Under the pieces are notes generated by a model. It was not told where the DNA came from, searched no databases, and was given only the letters and a program-made list of their open reading frames with translations. Below are positions 8,909 through 19,586 of a stretch of 64,000 nt of DNA, piece by piece. The number at the start of each line of letters is the position of its first letter. Positions within the stretch are counted from its first letter, which is position 1. The DNA is taken from positions 1-64,000 of the forward strand of contig NZ_AFCF02000007.1 in NCBI RefSeq assembly GCF_000203975.2, written 5' to 3'. Made by a program: the position numbers and the translations under genes. The stretch is from Leisingera sp. ANG1 (GTDB taxonomy: Bacteria; Pseudomonadota; Alphaproteobacteria; Rhodobacterales; Rhodobacteraceae).

Positions 8909-9820
8909 TTATGACGCCATTTGCGGCATCCTATCGTCTACAAACGTCGCAACTACCTCTTTCAAAGCGCGCACAGTTGTGAGTTCCGGGGTCCGGTCCA
9001 GAGTCGCAATGCAAATCGGGCGCGCCTGCTCCGGCTCCACCAGCGCCAGAACCCGGGTGCCACCAAGCTCGCCCAGCGCCTGCATCAGCGCCCGCGGCAG
9101 GATGGTCGCAGCCGAACCTTCCCGCGCCAGCACCATCGACGCCATGAAGCCGTTGGATTCGGACACGATCTCCGGCTTCAGCCCCAGATCGGCAAAGATC
9201 CGGTCCAGAATCCGCCGGTTCTGCATCTGCTGGTCCAAAAGGCTCAGCGGCAGTTCCGCGGCCTCAGCCCAACTGATCGTATCGCCACGCTCCGCCACCA
9301 TGTCTTCCGGCGCCAGCAGCACATAACTTTCCTCGTACAGAGGCTGAACCGTCACCAGTTCGCGCCCAATACCATCAGCATAGGTAATTCCGGCGTCAAT
9401 TGTACCATCATACAGACGCTGCTGAATAGCCAGCGAGGTGGTGACCTCCACCTGTGCCAGAATCCGCGGATAGGCCTGATGCACCTGATCCACCAGCTGC
9501 GCCGCCCAGGCAGTGGCGGTCGGCACCACTCCCAGAACCAGTGTGCCGCTCACCTCGCCGCGGGTAGCAGCGATCTCCTGTTCCAGCGCCTTGGCATCAT
9601 CCAGGATCGACCGCGCCCGGCGCACGATCATCATGCCTTCCTCCGTCAGCCCCTGAAAACGGTTGGCCCGGCGCACAATGGAAAGACCCAGCCGCTCTTC
9701 CAAGTTTCTGATCCGCATCGAAAAGGCCGGCTGCGACATGCCGCAATCAGCGGCTGCCTTGGCGAAATGCTTGTGCCGCGCCAGCGCCGTCAGCAGCATA
9801 AGGTCCTTGAGCTCGATCAT
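8909..9820 (-). CDS. LysR family transcriptional regulator, likely controlling formate dehydrogenase
   Basis: A 303-residue LysR-type protein. The N-terminal winged helix-turn-helix (about residues 1-62, including FAKAAADCGMSQPAFSMRIRNLEERLG) is followed by a periplasmic-binding-protein-like effector domain. It lies 93 bp upstream of fdhB on the same strand, an arrangement seen with FdsR-type regulators of soluble formate dehydrogenases. Formate or a related C1 signal is therefore a reasonable effector (inference). Unusually for LysR, it is not divergent from its presumed target. Confidence 0.88.
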   Translation of the reverse strand: MIELKDLMLLTALARHKHFAKAAADCGMSQPAFSMRIRNLEERLGLSIVRRANRFQGLTEEGMMIVRRARSILDDAKALEQEIAATRGEVSGTLVLGVVPTATAWAAQLVDQVHQAYPRILAQVEVTTSLAIQQRLYDGTIDAGITYADGIGRELVTVQPLYEESYVLLAPEDMVAERGDTISWAEAAELPLSLLDQQMQNRRILDRIFADLGLKPEIVSESNGFMASMVLAREGSAATILPRALMQALGELGGTRVLALVEPEQARPICIATLDRTPELTTVRALKEVVATFVDDRMPQMAS

Positions 9821-9872
9821 GTTGGAACCTTAAGCCGCTGCCGCCGGTCTGTACAATGGAACAGTTGCCGGC

Positions 9873-10397
9873 TCAGTCCTGACTGCCGGATCCTGCAGCT
9901 CCCGGCGCGGATCCGTACAGCCCTGTCAGTTCCTCCAGAACTGCCAGGGCATTTTCCAACTGCACCGCGATCCCCGGGCGGTCCGCAAGCGCCCGCCCCA
10001 GCCTTTCATCCCGGGCCATCCGCATCTCTGCGACTGTCCGGCAGCCCTCTTCCGTAAGGCTGTAGGACACACCGGAACGGCCGGCCCCTTTCTTTTGCGT
10101 AAGCCCGGCAGAGGCCAGCTTGCGCAAGGAATACTGGATGTTGGGAATATCCACGCGATTGGTGATCCGGGCCATTTCCTTGATTGACTTGGCCCGGCCG
10201 CCATCACCAATCAGCAGCAAAAGGGTGATTTCAGCCCCCGACAGCGTCGCGCTGCTCAGCTGTTCAAAGTTCTCTGCCTGCCAGCGGATCAAGCCTTCGT
10301 GTGCCCGCTGCATCGCCAGTTCCAGGCTATGCAGCTTTTCCCTGGCCAGTTCGGCAGACGGATGTGAATATGTGGAAGGGCCGACTGAATGATCCAA
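9873..10397 (-). CDS. MarR-like winged-helix transcriptional regulator
   Basis: About 174 residues. The centre holds a MarR-type winged helix (LSGAEITLLLLIGDGGRAKSI through RKLASAGLTQKKGAG) and the C-terminus is helical. The start is taken as TTG at 10397 because GGAG lies 7 nt upstream, whereas the longer frame to 10583 has a non-conserved Cys/Trp-rich extension. It lies 52 bp upstream of the LysR gene on the same strand. No ligand or target can be inferred with confidence. Confidence 0.7.
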   Translation of the reverse strand: MDHSVGPSTYSHPSAELAREKLHSLELAMQRAHEGLIRWQAENFEQLSSATLSGAEITLLLLIGDGGRAKSIKEMARITNRVDIPNIQYSLRKLASAGLTQKKGAGRSGVSYSLTEEGCRTVAEMRMARDERLGRALADRPGIAVQLENALAVLEELTGLYGSAPGAAGSGSQD

Positions 10398-10735
10398 CGA
10401 ACAACTCCAATAAATGCTGCCGGAAACGGCAAAAATGCTGCGGATTAGAATATCCGGCGCATACCGCGCCTGCCCGGCGAACACTCCGTTGCAATAACTC
10501 CCCCTGCCGGGGGACCGGGCGCAATTCCGAAAATCCAATTCAAATGACCCGCAACATATCCAACCAAATTCTCCAGACTGCAATACCCCGCCGGATATTG
10601 CAGCAGGTCTGGGAAAGGCTGGGCGCGGCCGAGGTGAAGGAGCAGCGTTGAAGTTGCGGAACTCAGTTCTGATGCCGTTTGGCCAGAAGTGCAGGACGCC
10701 ACCACAAGGCAGGGGCTGCCTGCGGGCAAAGAAGC
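10398..10735. other. Intergenic region with no gene seen
   Basis: A 338-bp spacer between the RTX gene end and the MarR gene start. It contains a small hairpin (CCCCC/GGGGG, 10500-10513) but no convincing open frame with a ribosome site and no clear terminator T-tract. Confidence 0.4.
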
Positions 10736-13615
10736 TCAGCCCAAAACGAGGTTCTGCAAATCGCGCCGTTTGATGGCGTAGCGGGCGAGCCCTCCATAGG
10801 CTGCGCGCACCTGAGCCCTGCCCGGTTTGCCGGACAGGTAATTTGCGGCCGTCAATTCGGGAAACAGGTCAAACAGCTCCTGCCTGCCGTCATCGGTCAG
10901 TCCGCGAACAGCTTCGGGGCCGGGCCAGAAGGTCTCGGTTGCAGCGCCTTCAGCGAAAATTACTTCGTGCTGCTCTGTCATGAGATGGACATAGGTGACC
11001 GGGCCGTTCATTTCGCTCAGTTGGGTGCAGTTCGGGTCGATCTCCGCCAGCAGTTTGGCCGTCATGAAGCTCTCTTCGAACTGGCGGTCCCCCGCAAAGG
11101 CCTTGCGCCCAACCAGCAGACGGTGCTGCGGCGACAGCAGCATCGGCCGTTCCGGGGACAGTAAGCCGCCCGGGTGTACTCTGTAAGGGCGCAGTTGCGG
11201 ACGCCGGGCCAGATCTTCAGGGCTCAGAGTACGGCTGCCGGTCCAGATCACCGGCTGATAGCCATTGTCAGCGGTCTGCAATAAATCCCCCACGCGGATC
11301 TGCCCGGCCGGCACCGCCCCGCGCCGGGTGGCCAACATGACTTCCGGTGTAAAACAAGGGATGCCGGCGGAATACATCTGCGGCGCAGTGGACATCTGCG
11401 CCGGAGTGACCCCCTGAAGGACCAGCTTTTCACCGCTCGGGAAGGTGAGCAGGGCATTGCCGAATCCGTCATCGCTGACAGAAATATCCCAGGCGCGCAC
11501 CGCACCGGCAGGCCCGGTGCCGCCTGTCAGGTCCGAGACGTCCAGTTGGTCATTGTAGAAGCCGTCGCTGTCGTCATCGGCGATGCTGAAATCGGTGATC
11601 GTATCGGTGCCGCCGCCGCCGCTCAGGATCAGTTCGTCATAGCCGGTGCCGCTGATGATCGAGTCATCACCGGCACCGAATGTCACTGTGTCGTCACCGG
11701 CACCTGCGTCAATCACGGTGCCGGCGCTGTCGGCAGAAGCGTCCACGACATCCGCCTGATCCGTCAGGTTGAGCGCCTCGACCTCGGAGAAGGTGATCGT
11801 GTCGGTGCCGTCGGTAATGGTGCCGGCTTCGTCCCCGGTATAGGTGACCGTGACGCCTGTCGTGACGCCTGAAACGTCGACGGTATCATAGTCGTTCCCG
11901 GCCTCGCCGCCGGTCAGGGTGTCATTGCCGAACCCGTCCGACATCTCAAAAGTATCGGCATCGGCCTCGCCATGCATCACGTCGGCGCCGCTGCCGCCAA
12001 TCAGCAGGTCGTCATCGTTACCGCCGTACATGGTATCGGCGCCGTCGCCGCCTTCCAGCGTGTCGTTGCCGTCAGTCGCTACGATACTGTCGTCGCCGGT
12101 GCCGCCAACAAGGCTGTCATCCCCGGCCGAGTTTCTGAGCGTATCGTTGCCTGCACCGCCAATCAGCGTGTCGTTGCCCAAGCCAGTGGTGAGGCTGTCA
12201 TCGCCGTCGCCGCCCTCGATATAGTCGTCACCGTCGCCGCCGGAGATCGTGTCGGCGCCAAGGCCGCCGATCAGGGTATCCGCTCCTGACCCGCCGTCCA
12301 TCACATCGTCGCCGTCGCCACCGTCCATACTGTCGCTGCCGGCCTCGCCGTACATCAGGTCCGCATCGGCGCCGCCTGCCATCACATCGTTATCATTGCC
12401 GCCGTACAACGTGTCGTTGCCATCGCCGCCTTCCAGCGTGTCGTTGCCATCGGTTGCAACAATGCTGTCGTTGCCGGTGCCGCCAACAAGGCTGTCATCG
12501 CCAGCCGAGTTCTGCAGGGTATCGTCGCCTTCGCCACCGATCAGGGTGTCATTGCCCAGCCCGGTGCTCAGGAAGTCATTGCCTTCGCCGCCTTCGATAT
12601 AGTCGTTGCCGTCGCCGCCGGACAGCGTATCGCCCCCGGCCCCGCCGATCAGCGTATCCGCCCCCTCTCCGCCTTCCAGAACATCGTCGCCGTCACCGCC
12701 GTCCAGGCTGTCGTCACCCTCCTCCCCCAGCAGCGAGTCATTGCCGCCTTGCCCAAAAACGATGTCATTGCCGGCGCCGCCCAGCACGGTGTCGGCACCC
12801 TGCTCGATAGGAGTGACAACGGCATCGTCGATGACGTCCCCGGACAGGGTGAAACCCGCCAGACCGTCACGGGTTTGAAGAGTGAACTCAATTGACGACT
12901 GATCCTCGAACCCGGCAGAAAACCAGGCACTCTGATCCGTATATGCGTTCAGCTGCGTCCCGGCGGCCGTTATTAAACTACCGTCAGTCGAAACATTGAG
13001 GTTGGACTCCGATGAGACCCCAAAAGAGGTGAAGCTGTTGCCATCGATGATGACCGCCTCGGCATCACCGTAGCCGCTGTTGTCGTCGATATCGTTGAAA
13101 GTGGCTGTGGAATTCAGGTAAACCGGCTCACCCGTTGCCGGATCGAAGAATTCCAGCCGGAACGTCGCCTGATCGCCTGCCTGATCGCCTTCCAACAAGA
13201 TTTCGGCGCCGTCGGTGTAGCCGAACTGCACCGACATATTCGCGTTCGATTTCTCAACCAGGACCAGCTTGCCCCAGACCTTGGTGCCATCCTCCAGCGT
13301 TGCGACATCGCTGAAGACAGCATAATCACCTGCAGACCCCGTCCAGCCGTCATGCGATATAGTCTGGATGTTGTTGATCTTCAGTTCGAGCGGGCTGGCA
13401 TCCGCACCCTGGTCGAAACCGTCCCCCATGTCGCCATAGATAACGTCGTCGCCTTCACCACCATCAATGACGTCGCTGCCTTCCTCACCCGCAACAGTGT
13501 CGTTGCCCAGGCCCGCTTCGATGATGTCATCACCGGTAGAACCGGCAAGCTTATCGTGGCCCCCAGTGCCTTTCAAAGTCGCAAGAAGGCCGGAGAGCCA
13601 ATCAGGTATAGGCAT
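10736..13615 (-). CDS. RTX-type calcium-binding secreted protein with C-terminal Hint domain
   Basis: A 959-residue acidic protein. A short RTX block opens it (~15-65, GGxGxDxix nonapeptides), followed by a ~200-residue non-repeat domain with little similarity I recognise. A long RTX array covers ~275-560 with repeats such as GGDGDDVL and GGAGNDTL. A transition region and a C-terminal Hint-type domain (~750-930) follow, starting at Cys754 ([11 protein letters not shown]) and containing [10 protein letters not shown] and [17 protein letters not shown] proteins of this type leave by type I secretion without an N-terminal signal peptide and bind Ca2+ outside the cell. The secretion signal and exporter are not evident here. 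The Hint fold suggests autocatalytic processing, which is unproven. Confidence 0.88.
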   Translation of the reverse strand: MPIPDWLSGLLATLKGTGGHDKLAGSTGDDIIEAGLGNDTVAGEEGSDVIDGGEGDDVIYGDMGDGFDQGADASPLELKINNIQTISHDGWTGSAGDYAVFSDVATLEDGTKVWGKLVLVEKSNANMSVQFGYTDGAEILLEGDQAGDQATFRLEFFDPATGEPVYLNSTATFNDIDDNSGYGDAEAVIIDGNSFTSFGVSSESNLNVSTDGSLITAAGTQLNAYTDQSAWFSAGFEDQSSIEFTLQTRDGLAGFTLSGDVIDDAVVTPIEQGADTVLGGAGNDIVFGQGGNDSLLGEEGDDSLDGGDGDDVLEGGEGADTLIGGAGGDTLSGGDGNDYIEGGEGNDFLSTGLGNDTLIGGEGDDTLQNSAGDDSLVGGTGNDSIVATDGNDTLEGGDGNDTLYGGNDNDVMAGGADADLMYGEAGSDSMDGGDGDDVMDGGSGADTLIGGLGADTISGGDGDDYIEGGDGDDSLTTGLGNDTLIGGAGNDTLRNSAGDDSLVGGTGDDSIVATDGNDTLEGGDGADTMYGGNDDDLLIGGSGADVMHGEADADTFEMSDGFGNDTLTGGEAGNDYDTVDVSGVTTGVTVTYTGDEAGTITDGTDTITFSEVEALNLTDQADVVDASADSAGTVIDAGAGDDTVTFGAGDDSIISGTGYDELILSGGGGTDTITDFSIADDDSDGFYNDQLDVSDLTGGTGPAGAVRAWDISVSDDGFGNALLTFPSGEKLVLQGVTPAQMSTAPQMYSAGIPCFTPEVMLATRRGAVPAGQIRVGDLLQTADNGYQPVIWTGSRTLSPEDLARRPQLRPYRVHPGGLLSPERPMLLSPQHRLLVGRKAFAGDRQFEESFMTAKLLAEIDPNCTQLSEMNGPVTYVHLMTEQHEVIFAEGAATETFWPGPEAVRGLTDDGRQELFDLFPELTAANYLSGKPGRAQVRAAYGGLARYAIKRRDLQNLVLG

Positions 13616-14069
13616 GTTTCAATCTCGTTTCTTGGCCAGGGGCCGACGCTCCCAAACGGGCAAAACAATTCAGGAAAAGGCAGCGCAGCTGCGGTCTTTA
13701 GTACACGTATCCCGGTAATGAATGGTAAACCCGCCGGGCATCATGACTCTTTATTTTCGGACCTGCGGAGAGGGAGCGGAATGACCTGCAGCAACGTTCA
13801 ACTGCTGACCCAAAGCCCTCCGGGCATCATTTCCCTGACCAGCTGCACATGATTCGCTCCGCCCGGACAGCATTCCGGTAAAAGTGAGTCAAAAAAATTG
13901 TGGCTCCACACTGCCTTTTCGCCCCCAAAACAGGAGGCAGCGCGCATTTTAACGGCCCTGAAATGAATCCCTCGGAGTGTTCTCCTGCCCAGCACCTCAC
14001 TGCTGGCACCGCCAATGGCCGCTTTCAGGCAGTCCGGCAGACTGAAATGTTGATGGGAACTTCGCCGTA
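13616..14069. other. Divergent intergenic region between the RTX gene and the chemoreceptor
   Basis: A 454-bp spacer that must contain both divergent promoters. I see no strong -35/-10 pair, no sigma-54 site and no supported small gene. Confidence 0.4.
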
Positions 14070-16418
14070 ATGACTCGACTGTTTAAATTCTGGAACAACA
14101 TGCGGCTGGGCCGCAAGCTGCCGCTTTCAATTGCCGCGCCGACAATCTTTCTGACGCTTGCTTCAGGCTTTTTCTTTGCCTGGGAGGCCGGGCAGGCGCT
14201 GAAATCCAACCGCGAGGCGGCCTATGCCACGCTTCTGGAAGAGCGCAAGGAAGCGCTGGAGAATTGGGTTGCGGGGTTGCGGTCCCAGACCCGGACGCTG
14301 GTCGCCAGCAAGGCAGTTGAAACCGCTTTGCGCGACTTCTCCAACGGTTTCTACTCGCTTGGCGACGATCCCAGCAGCTATCTGCGCGCATCCTATGCCG
14401 ATGGTAACCCAAACCCGGCAGGCGAACGCTACAAACTGCTGGACGCCAAAGACAAATCCGCATGGTCCATCCGCCATAAGATGAACCACGCCGGTTTTGT
14501 GACCTTCCTTGAAGAGCAGGGTTTTCTGGATGCCTATCTTTTGGATGTGCAGGGCAACATGGTCTACTCGGTCCACAAGAATGAAGACTTCGCGCTGAAC
14601 TATCTGGACGGACCGTATAAGGACAGCGGACTGGGCCAGGCCTTCCGCACCGCCCTGGAAATGGAACAAGGCAATGTCTTCCTGTCAGAAATGGCTGCCT
14701 ATGAGCCGGATGGCGGGGCGGCGGCAATGTTTATCTCTTCGCCCGTCTTCAAGAAAGGCGCGATCATGGGGGCGCTGGTTCTGCGGGTGCCGGTAAACGG
14801 TATCTCCGGCATCCTGTCCCATTCAGCGCTGCTCGGAGAAACCGGGCAGGCTTACCTAGTGCGCGGCGACGGCATCGCCCTTACCGCGTCGGACCGTGAA
14901 GACGGCCATCAAGTCCTGACAAAGCTGCCCGAGCTGCAGCAGATCACCGCAGCGCTCAGCGGCGGGGAAAGCAGCTTCTCCGGAACCCCCGGGCTTGCCG
15001 GCCAGGCGGTTGAGGCAATGGCTGCCAGCGTCGGGCTGGACGACCGCACCTGGGGAATTGTGCTGGAAGTCGACAGCGCTGAGGCCCTAGCCGCCGAGAA
15101 AAGCCTGGTCAATGCCTCCATGCTGCAGGCCGTTGGCGTTGCCCTCGCAGTGGCGCTGCTCTCTTGGATTGCGGCCCGCGGCATTGCACGCAAGGTATCC
15201 GGCCTGTCGGACAGCGTCGAACACATTGCTGCCAAGGACTATGATCATCCTGTTGCCGGGCTGGGAACCGGCGACGAATTTGGCAATATCGCCGGTATTC
15301 TGGAAGGCTTCAAATCCGATCTGCAAAATGCCCAGCTTGCCGAAGAGGAACGGGCGGAAGCGCAGCGCGAGCAGGACCTTGTGGTGAACGAATTGCGCAC
15401 TGGCCTGACCCATCTGGCCCAGGGCAATTTTTCAACCACGATCGACACCCCTTTCCCCGAGGCCTACAAAGGCCTGCGGCTGGACTTCAACCAGACGGTC
15501 AACACCCTGAATGCAACCGTCCGCGAGGTGGTGGAGGCCACCACCAGCATCCGCAACGGCACCTCGGAAATCAGCCAGGCATCCGACGACCTGTCGCAGC
15601 GCACCGAAAGCCAGGCTGCAACTTTGGAACAGACAGCCGCAGCTCTCGATCAGATGACCGCCAGCGTCAAGGCAGCCGCCAATGGCGCGCGCGAAGTGGA
15701 AGCCGCAATGAACGAGGCCCGGGACGAAGCGAAAACCAGCGGCGAAGTCGTACAGAACGCGGTATCCGCTATGAACGGCATTGAGGAATCCGCGCGCCAT
15801 ATTTCGCAGATCATCGGGGTGATTGACGACATTGCCTTCCAGACCAACCTCCTGGCCTTGAATGCGGGTGTCGAGGCCGCCCGCGCAGGTGACGCGGGGC
15901 GCGGATTTGCCGTCGTCGCCTCCGAAGTGAGGGCGCTGGCGCAGCGCTCCTCGGATGCGGCGATGGAAATCAAGGCGCTGATCTCCAATTCAGGCGAGCA
16001 GGTCGAAAAGGGCGTGGACCTTGTTGGAAAAGCAGGCGAAGCACTGCACAGCATCGTGTCGCAGGTGTCGCATATTTCGGGGCTGGTGTCGGACATTGCC
16101 GAAGGTGCGGCCGAACAGTCCACCGGCATTGGCGAGATCAATACCGGGGTGATGCAGCTGGATCAGGTCACCCAGCAAAACGCCGCCATGGTCGAGCAGA
16201 TGACAGCGGCGGGCCAGCTGCTGAACGGCGATGCCTCAAATCTGGCCGGACTGGTGGCGCAATTCAACGTCGGGCTGGACATGCCCGCACCCCGTCAGGC
16301 CCCAGAGCCAGAACTTCCCACGGCGCATGGAACCGGCTGGGATGAAGTGCCGCAGGCGCCGGCTGCCATGCCGGTCTCGGACGGATCAGCCGCCTTGGCG
16401 AAATGGCAGGATTTCTGA
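14070..16418 (+). CDS. Methyl-accepting chemotaxis protein
   Basis: A 782-residue transmembrane chemoreceptor. TM1 is at about residues 10-32, a large periplasmic sensory (cache-like) region at ~35-345, TM2 at ~350-370, HAMP at ~372-425 with a further HAMP-like linker, and the cytoplasmic signalling coiled coil at ~480-735. The hairpin tip region (IAFQTNLLALNAGVEAARAG) is intact, so it should couple to CheA/CheW. The protein ends KWQDF, which resembles the C-terminal WxxF pentapeptide that tethers CheR/CheB. No che genes are nearby. The ligand is unknown; the location in a methylated-amine locus does not by itself make it an amine sensor. Confidence 0.92.
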   Translation: MTRLFKFWNNMRLGRKLPLSIAAPTIFLTLASGFFFAWEAGQALKSNREAAYATLLEERKEALENWVAGLRSQTRTLVASKAVETALRDFSNGFYSLGDDPSSYLRASYADGNPNPAGERYKLLDAKDKSAWSIRHKMNHAGFVTFLEEQGFLDAYLLDVQGNMVYSVHKNEDFALNYLDGPYKDSGLGQAFRTALEMEQGNVFLSEMAAYEPDGGAAAMFISSPVFKKGAIMGALVLRVPVNGISGILSHSALLGETGQAYLVRGDGIALTASDREDGHQVLTKLPELQQITAALSGGESSFSGTPGLAGQAVEAMAASVGLDDRTWGIVLEVDSAEALAAEKSLVNASMLQAVGVALAVALLSWIAARGIARKVSGLSDSVEHIAAKDYDHPVAGLGTGDEFGNIAGILEGFKSDLQNAQLAEEERAEAQREQDLVVNELRTGLTHLAQGNFSTTIDTPFPEAYKGLRLDFNQTVNTLNATVREVVEATTSIRNGTSEISQASDDLSQRTESQAATLEQTAAALDQMTASVKAAANGAREVEAAMNEARDEAKTSGEVVQNAVSAMNGIEESARHISQIIGVIDDIAFQTNLLALNAGVEAARAGDAGRGFAVVASEVRALAQRSSDAAMEIKALISNSGEQVEKGVDLVGKAGEALHSIVSQVSHISGLVSDIAEGAAEQSTGIGEINTGVMQLDQVTQQNAAMVEQMTAAGQLLNGDASNLAGLVAQFNVGLDMPAPRQAPEPELPTAHGTGWDEVPQAPAAMPVSDGSAALAKWQDF

Positions 16419-16602
16419 TCCTGCCGGGCGGCCGATGCAATTCGGCTGCCGCATGTGCCACACCTGCGCGGCCGCCAGCCGCAATGATGTTGTGAAAACC
16501 GGATTTTCAGACTTTAAAAGGAAAATGGGACAGAACCGAACACTTGGCTCAATCAAAGGCCGCAATTGCCAACAGTGTTTCTGAAAAAGCAAAGGTGGCT
16601 GG

Positions 16603-19554
16603 ATGGCCGTGTCAAACTTCCCCGCAAGCTGGCTGCGCGCCCTTAGCAACAGGACTTACCTGCCTGCGCTGCTTGCTTTGGCCGTGGTCTGCGCTGCGGG
16701 GCTTTATGCCGAAAGACAGAACGCCACGATCCATTACCAGTCCCAGCGCGCTGATACCCAGCAGGCGGCAGGGATGGTCAAGTCCCGCCTCGAAGGGCAG
16801 CTGAACGGCGACTACCAGCGGCTGCGCGGCCTATCGGCCATGCTGGCCACCGAACCGGACATGGGACAGGAGCGGTTCAGCCGGATTGCTGCTCAGGTTC
16901 TGGAGGGAAAGACCGCCATCCGGCATATCGCGGCGGCTCCAGGGCTAGTGGTTTCTCTGGTTCATCCAATGCGGGGCAACGAAGCGGCCCTTGGATTAGA
17001 CTACAACAGGAACGATGCCCAGCGCGCCGCCGCACACCGGGTGCGTGACAGCGGCGAGATGGTGCTGGCAGGACCGGTTGACCTTGTTCAGGGCGGCACC
17101 GGATTCATCTACCGCCTGCCGATTTTCACCGGCACCGGGACGAAGCGGACATTCTGGGGTATCCTGTCAGCAGTCGTTGAAACAGAGACTCTTTATGCAG
17201 CAACGGAGTTAAACAGCGGCGGCGGCTTGGACATTGCGTTGACCGGGCGCGACGGCACCGGGGCGGCTGGCCGGCAATTCTTTGGTTCAACTGGCATTCT
17301 TTCAGACCACCCGGTGGTTATGGACATCAGCCTCCCCGCTGGTTCCTGGCAGCTGGCGGCCCGTCCGCGAGGCGGGTGGCAAGAAAACCCTGACAACCTG
17401 TGGCAGCTGCGGCTTGCCCTGCTGGCGGCCGGCACTCTGATCGTGTTCCCAACCTTTCTGGCCGGCAGGCTGTCCGCAGCACGGCAAGCTGTGATCGGCA
17501 AACTGCGCTACAGAGAGGCTGAACTGGAGGCCGTCTCACGGCGGTTGGAAATTGCGGTCAAAACATCCAAGGTCGGGATCTGGGAGTACGACGGCACGAC
17601 CCGCCAGGCCAGCTGGGACAGCCGGATGCATGAGCTGTACGATGTGCCCGAAGAACAGGGCCCGCCGAGCGCGGCGGCCTGGGCCGAAAAACTGCATCCT
17701 GACGACCGCGGCAGGGTTCTCGACGCCCTCGAAACGGCTGAACAGAATAACACGAGCTTTGCGTCTGATTTCCGAATCGTCCTGGACAACGGCACGCTCA
17801 AGCACATCCGGGCACTGGCCAGCCCGTTCACCGACGCGCGCGGCCGGAACTGGATGATCGGTGTAAATTGGAATGTGTCCGAGGATGTCCGCCTGCGCGA
17901 GGAACTGATCTGCGCCAACCAGACCCTGTCCGAAAGGAACAGCGAGCTGAAACAAGGCAAACAGGCCTTGGAACAGGCGCATGCTGAACTGCAAAAACAG
18001 CAGGCGGAACTGCACCGCCTGTCGCTGGTGGCCAAACACGCGTCCGACAGCATTATCCTTACAGACGCAGAAAGGCGGATTCTCTGGGTTAACGATGCAT
18101 TTACGCGGGCAACCGGCTATTTGGCCGATGACGCTATCGGCCGCACGCCTTCGGAACTTCTGGACGGACCGAACACCGACGCCAAGGTGATTCAGGAAAT
18201 GAACCGGCACAAGGACCTTGGCATCCGCTACCACAACGAGGTTCTCAATTACACGAAGGCTGGTGACGAGGTCTGGTTTGACACCAACATCGTGCCGGTC
18301 ACGAACGCGGACGGATCCGTGGATCTGATCATTGGTATCGAACGGGACATCACAGGCAGCAAACAACGTGAACGCGAGCTGGCCGAAGCCAAACTAGCCG
18401 CGGAACAAGCCGACCGCGCCAAATCTGAGTTTCTGGCCAACATGAGCCATGAGATCCGCACACCGATGAATGGCATCATTGGTATGGCTGACCTCCTGGC
18501 AGAGGCGGAACTGCCGCCAGACGAACAGCAAAACGTGGAGACCATCCGCAGCTCGGCCCAGGCGCTGCTGAAGATCATCAACGACATCCTCGACCTGTCG
18601 CGGCTGGAAGCGGGCAAATTTTCTATCACCAGTGAAGACTTCAATCTGCGCGATTGCGTCAGCAGTGCTGCAAATCTGTTCCGTCCGAAAGCGCAGGAAA
18701 AAGGCCTGCCGCTGGAAATCAGCTACGCAGACGGGTTGCCGGAACGAATGCACGGGGATGACGGGCGGATGCGCCAGATCCTGGTCAACCTGATTGGCAA
18801 CGCCGTGAAATTCACTGCAGAGGGCAAAATCGCCGTCCGGATCTCACACGCGCCAGGTGATCTGTACCGTCTGGTTATTGAAGTGGAGGACAGCGGCATC
18901 GGGATCTCCGAGAACCAGGCGCGCCACATCTTTGACCGGTTCACTCAAGCTGATGCGGCAACAACTAAGGCATTTGGCGGCACCGGACTGGGTTTGACCA
19001 TTTCCAGTATGCTTGCAAAGCGGATGGGCGGCGGCATCTCAGTATTGTCTGAACTTGGCCAGGGTTCTTGCTTCCGCCTGGAGCTGCAATTGGCCCCGTC
19101 AGGCGAAGCATCAGGCCAAACGGACGCTTTCCCCCTGGAAAGCGCCCCGCAGCTTGCCCCCTGCAAGGTACTCTTGGCCGAAGACAATCAGACTAACAGG
19201 CTGCTAATCCGCAAATACCTGCGCGGCCAGCCGGTGGAGCTGGCCGAAGCCGCGAACGGCCGCACAGCGGTGGACCTGTGCAAACAGCTGCAACCGGATA
19301 TCATCCTGATGGACATGTCCATGCCGGTGCTGGACGGAATCGGCGCAACCCGGGAAATCCGCAGCTTAGCCATCCCTCAGCCTGCCATCGTGGCCCTGAC
19401 AGCCAACGCGTTTGCAAGCGATCAGCAAGCTTGCCTGGATGCGGGGATGGACAAATTTCTGGCCAAACCCGTGAAAAAGGCCGTGCTGCTGCAAACACTG
19501 GCGGCGTTTCTGACGGAGCGGCCAGCTCAGCAAGAGCCTCGTGCCAGTGCCTGA
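16603..19554 (+). CDS. Hybrid sensor histidine kinase (CHASE-PAS-PAS-HisKA-HATPase-REC)
   Basis: A 983-residue membrane hybrid kinase. TM1 lies at ~18-36, a periplasmic CHASE domain at ~70-225, TM2 at ~275-295, two PAS domains at ~310-430 and ~475-595 joined by a Gln/Glu-rich coiled coil, then the HisKA box with His616 (FLANMSHEIRTPMNG). The HATPase follows (N-box LVNLIGNAVKFT, G-box GGTGLGL), and a receiver domain ends the protein, with phosphoacceptor Asp904 (IILMDMSMPVLDG). It signals through His to Asp and then presumably to an Hpt protein and response regulator elsewhere. The gene follows the chemoreceptor after 184 bp on the same strand but may have its own promoter. AAGGTGG precedes the ATG. 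Confidence 0.93.
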   Translation: MAVSNFPASWLRALSNRTYLPALLALAVVCAAGLYAERQNATIHYQSQRADTQQAAGMVKSRLEGQLNGDYQRLRGLSAMLATEPDMGQERFSRIAAQVLEGKTAIRHIAAAPGLVVSLVHPMRGNEAALGLDYNRNDAQRAAAHRVRDSGEMVLAGPVDLVQGGTGFIYRLPIFTGTGTKRTFWGILSAVVETETLYAATELNSGGGLDIALTGRDGTGAAGRQFFGSTGILSDHPVVMDISLPAGSWQLAARPRGGWQENPDNLWQLRLALLAAGTLIVFPTFLAGRLSAARQAVIGKLRYREAELEAVSRRLEIAVKTSKVGIWEYDGTTRQASWDSRMHELYDVPEEQGPPSAAAWAEKLHPDDRGRVLDALETAEQNNTSFASDFRIVLDNGTLKHIRALASPFTDARGRNWMIGVNWNVSEDVRLREELICANQTLSERNSELKQGKQALEQAHAELQKQQAELHRLSLVAKHASDSIILTDAERRILWVNDAFTRATGYLADDAIGRTPSELLDGPNTDAKVIQEMNRHKDLGIRYHNEVLNYTKAGDEVWFDTNIVPVTNADGSVDLIIGIERDITGSKQRERELAEAKLAAEQADRAKSEFLANMSHEIRTPMNGIIGMADLLAEAELPPDEQQNVETIRSSAQALLKIINDILDLSRLEAGKFSITSEDFNLRDCVSSAANLFRPKAQEKGLPLEISYADGLPERMHGDDGRMRQILVNLIGNAVKFTAEGKIAVRISHAPGDLYRLVIEVEDSGIGISENQARHIFDRFTQADAATTKAFGGTGLGLTISSMLAKRMGGGISVLSELGQGSCFRLELQLAPSGEASGQTDAFPLESAPQLAPCKVLLAEDNQTNRLLIRKYLRGQPVELAEAANGRTAVDLCKQLQPDIILMDMSMPVLDGIGATREIRSLAIPQPAIVALTANAFASDQQACLDAGMDKFLAKPVKKAVLLQTLAAFLTERPAQQEPRASA

Positions 19555-19586
19555 ACACAACTGCTGACGGCCCTTCTGCCTCTCTT

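Noticed and set aside
11919-12878. Ser/Pro-rich open frames opposite the RTX gene
   Set aside because: They mirror the RTX nonapeptide repeats on the coding strand and are not independent genes.
12000-12900. Possible CRISPR-like or tandem repeat array
   Set aside because: The periodic sequence is the nonapeptide coding repeat of the RTX protein, with no constant repeat plus unique spacer pattern.
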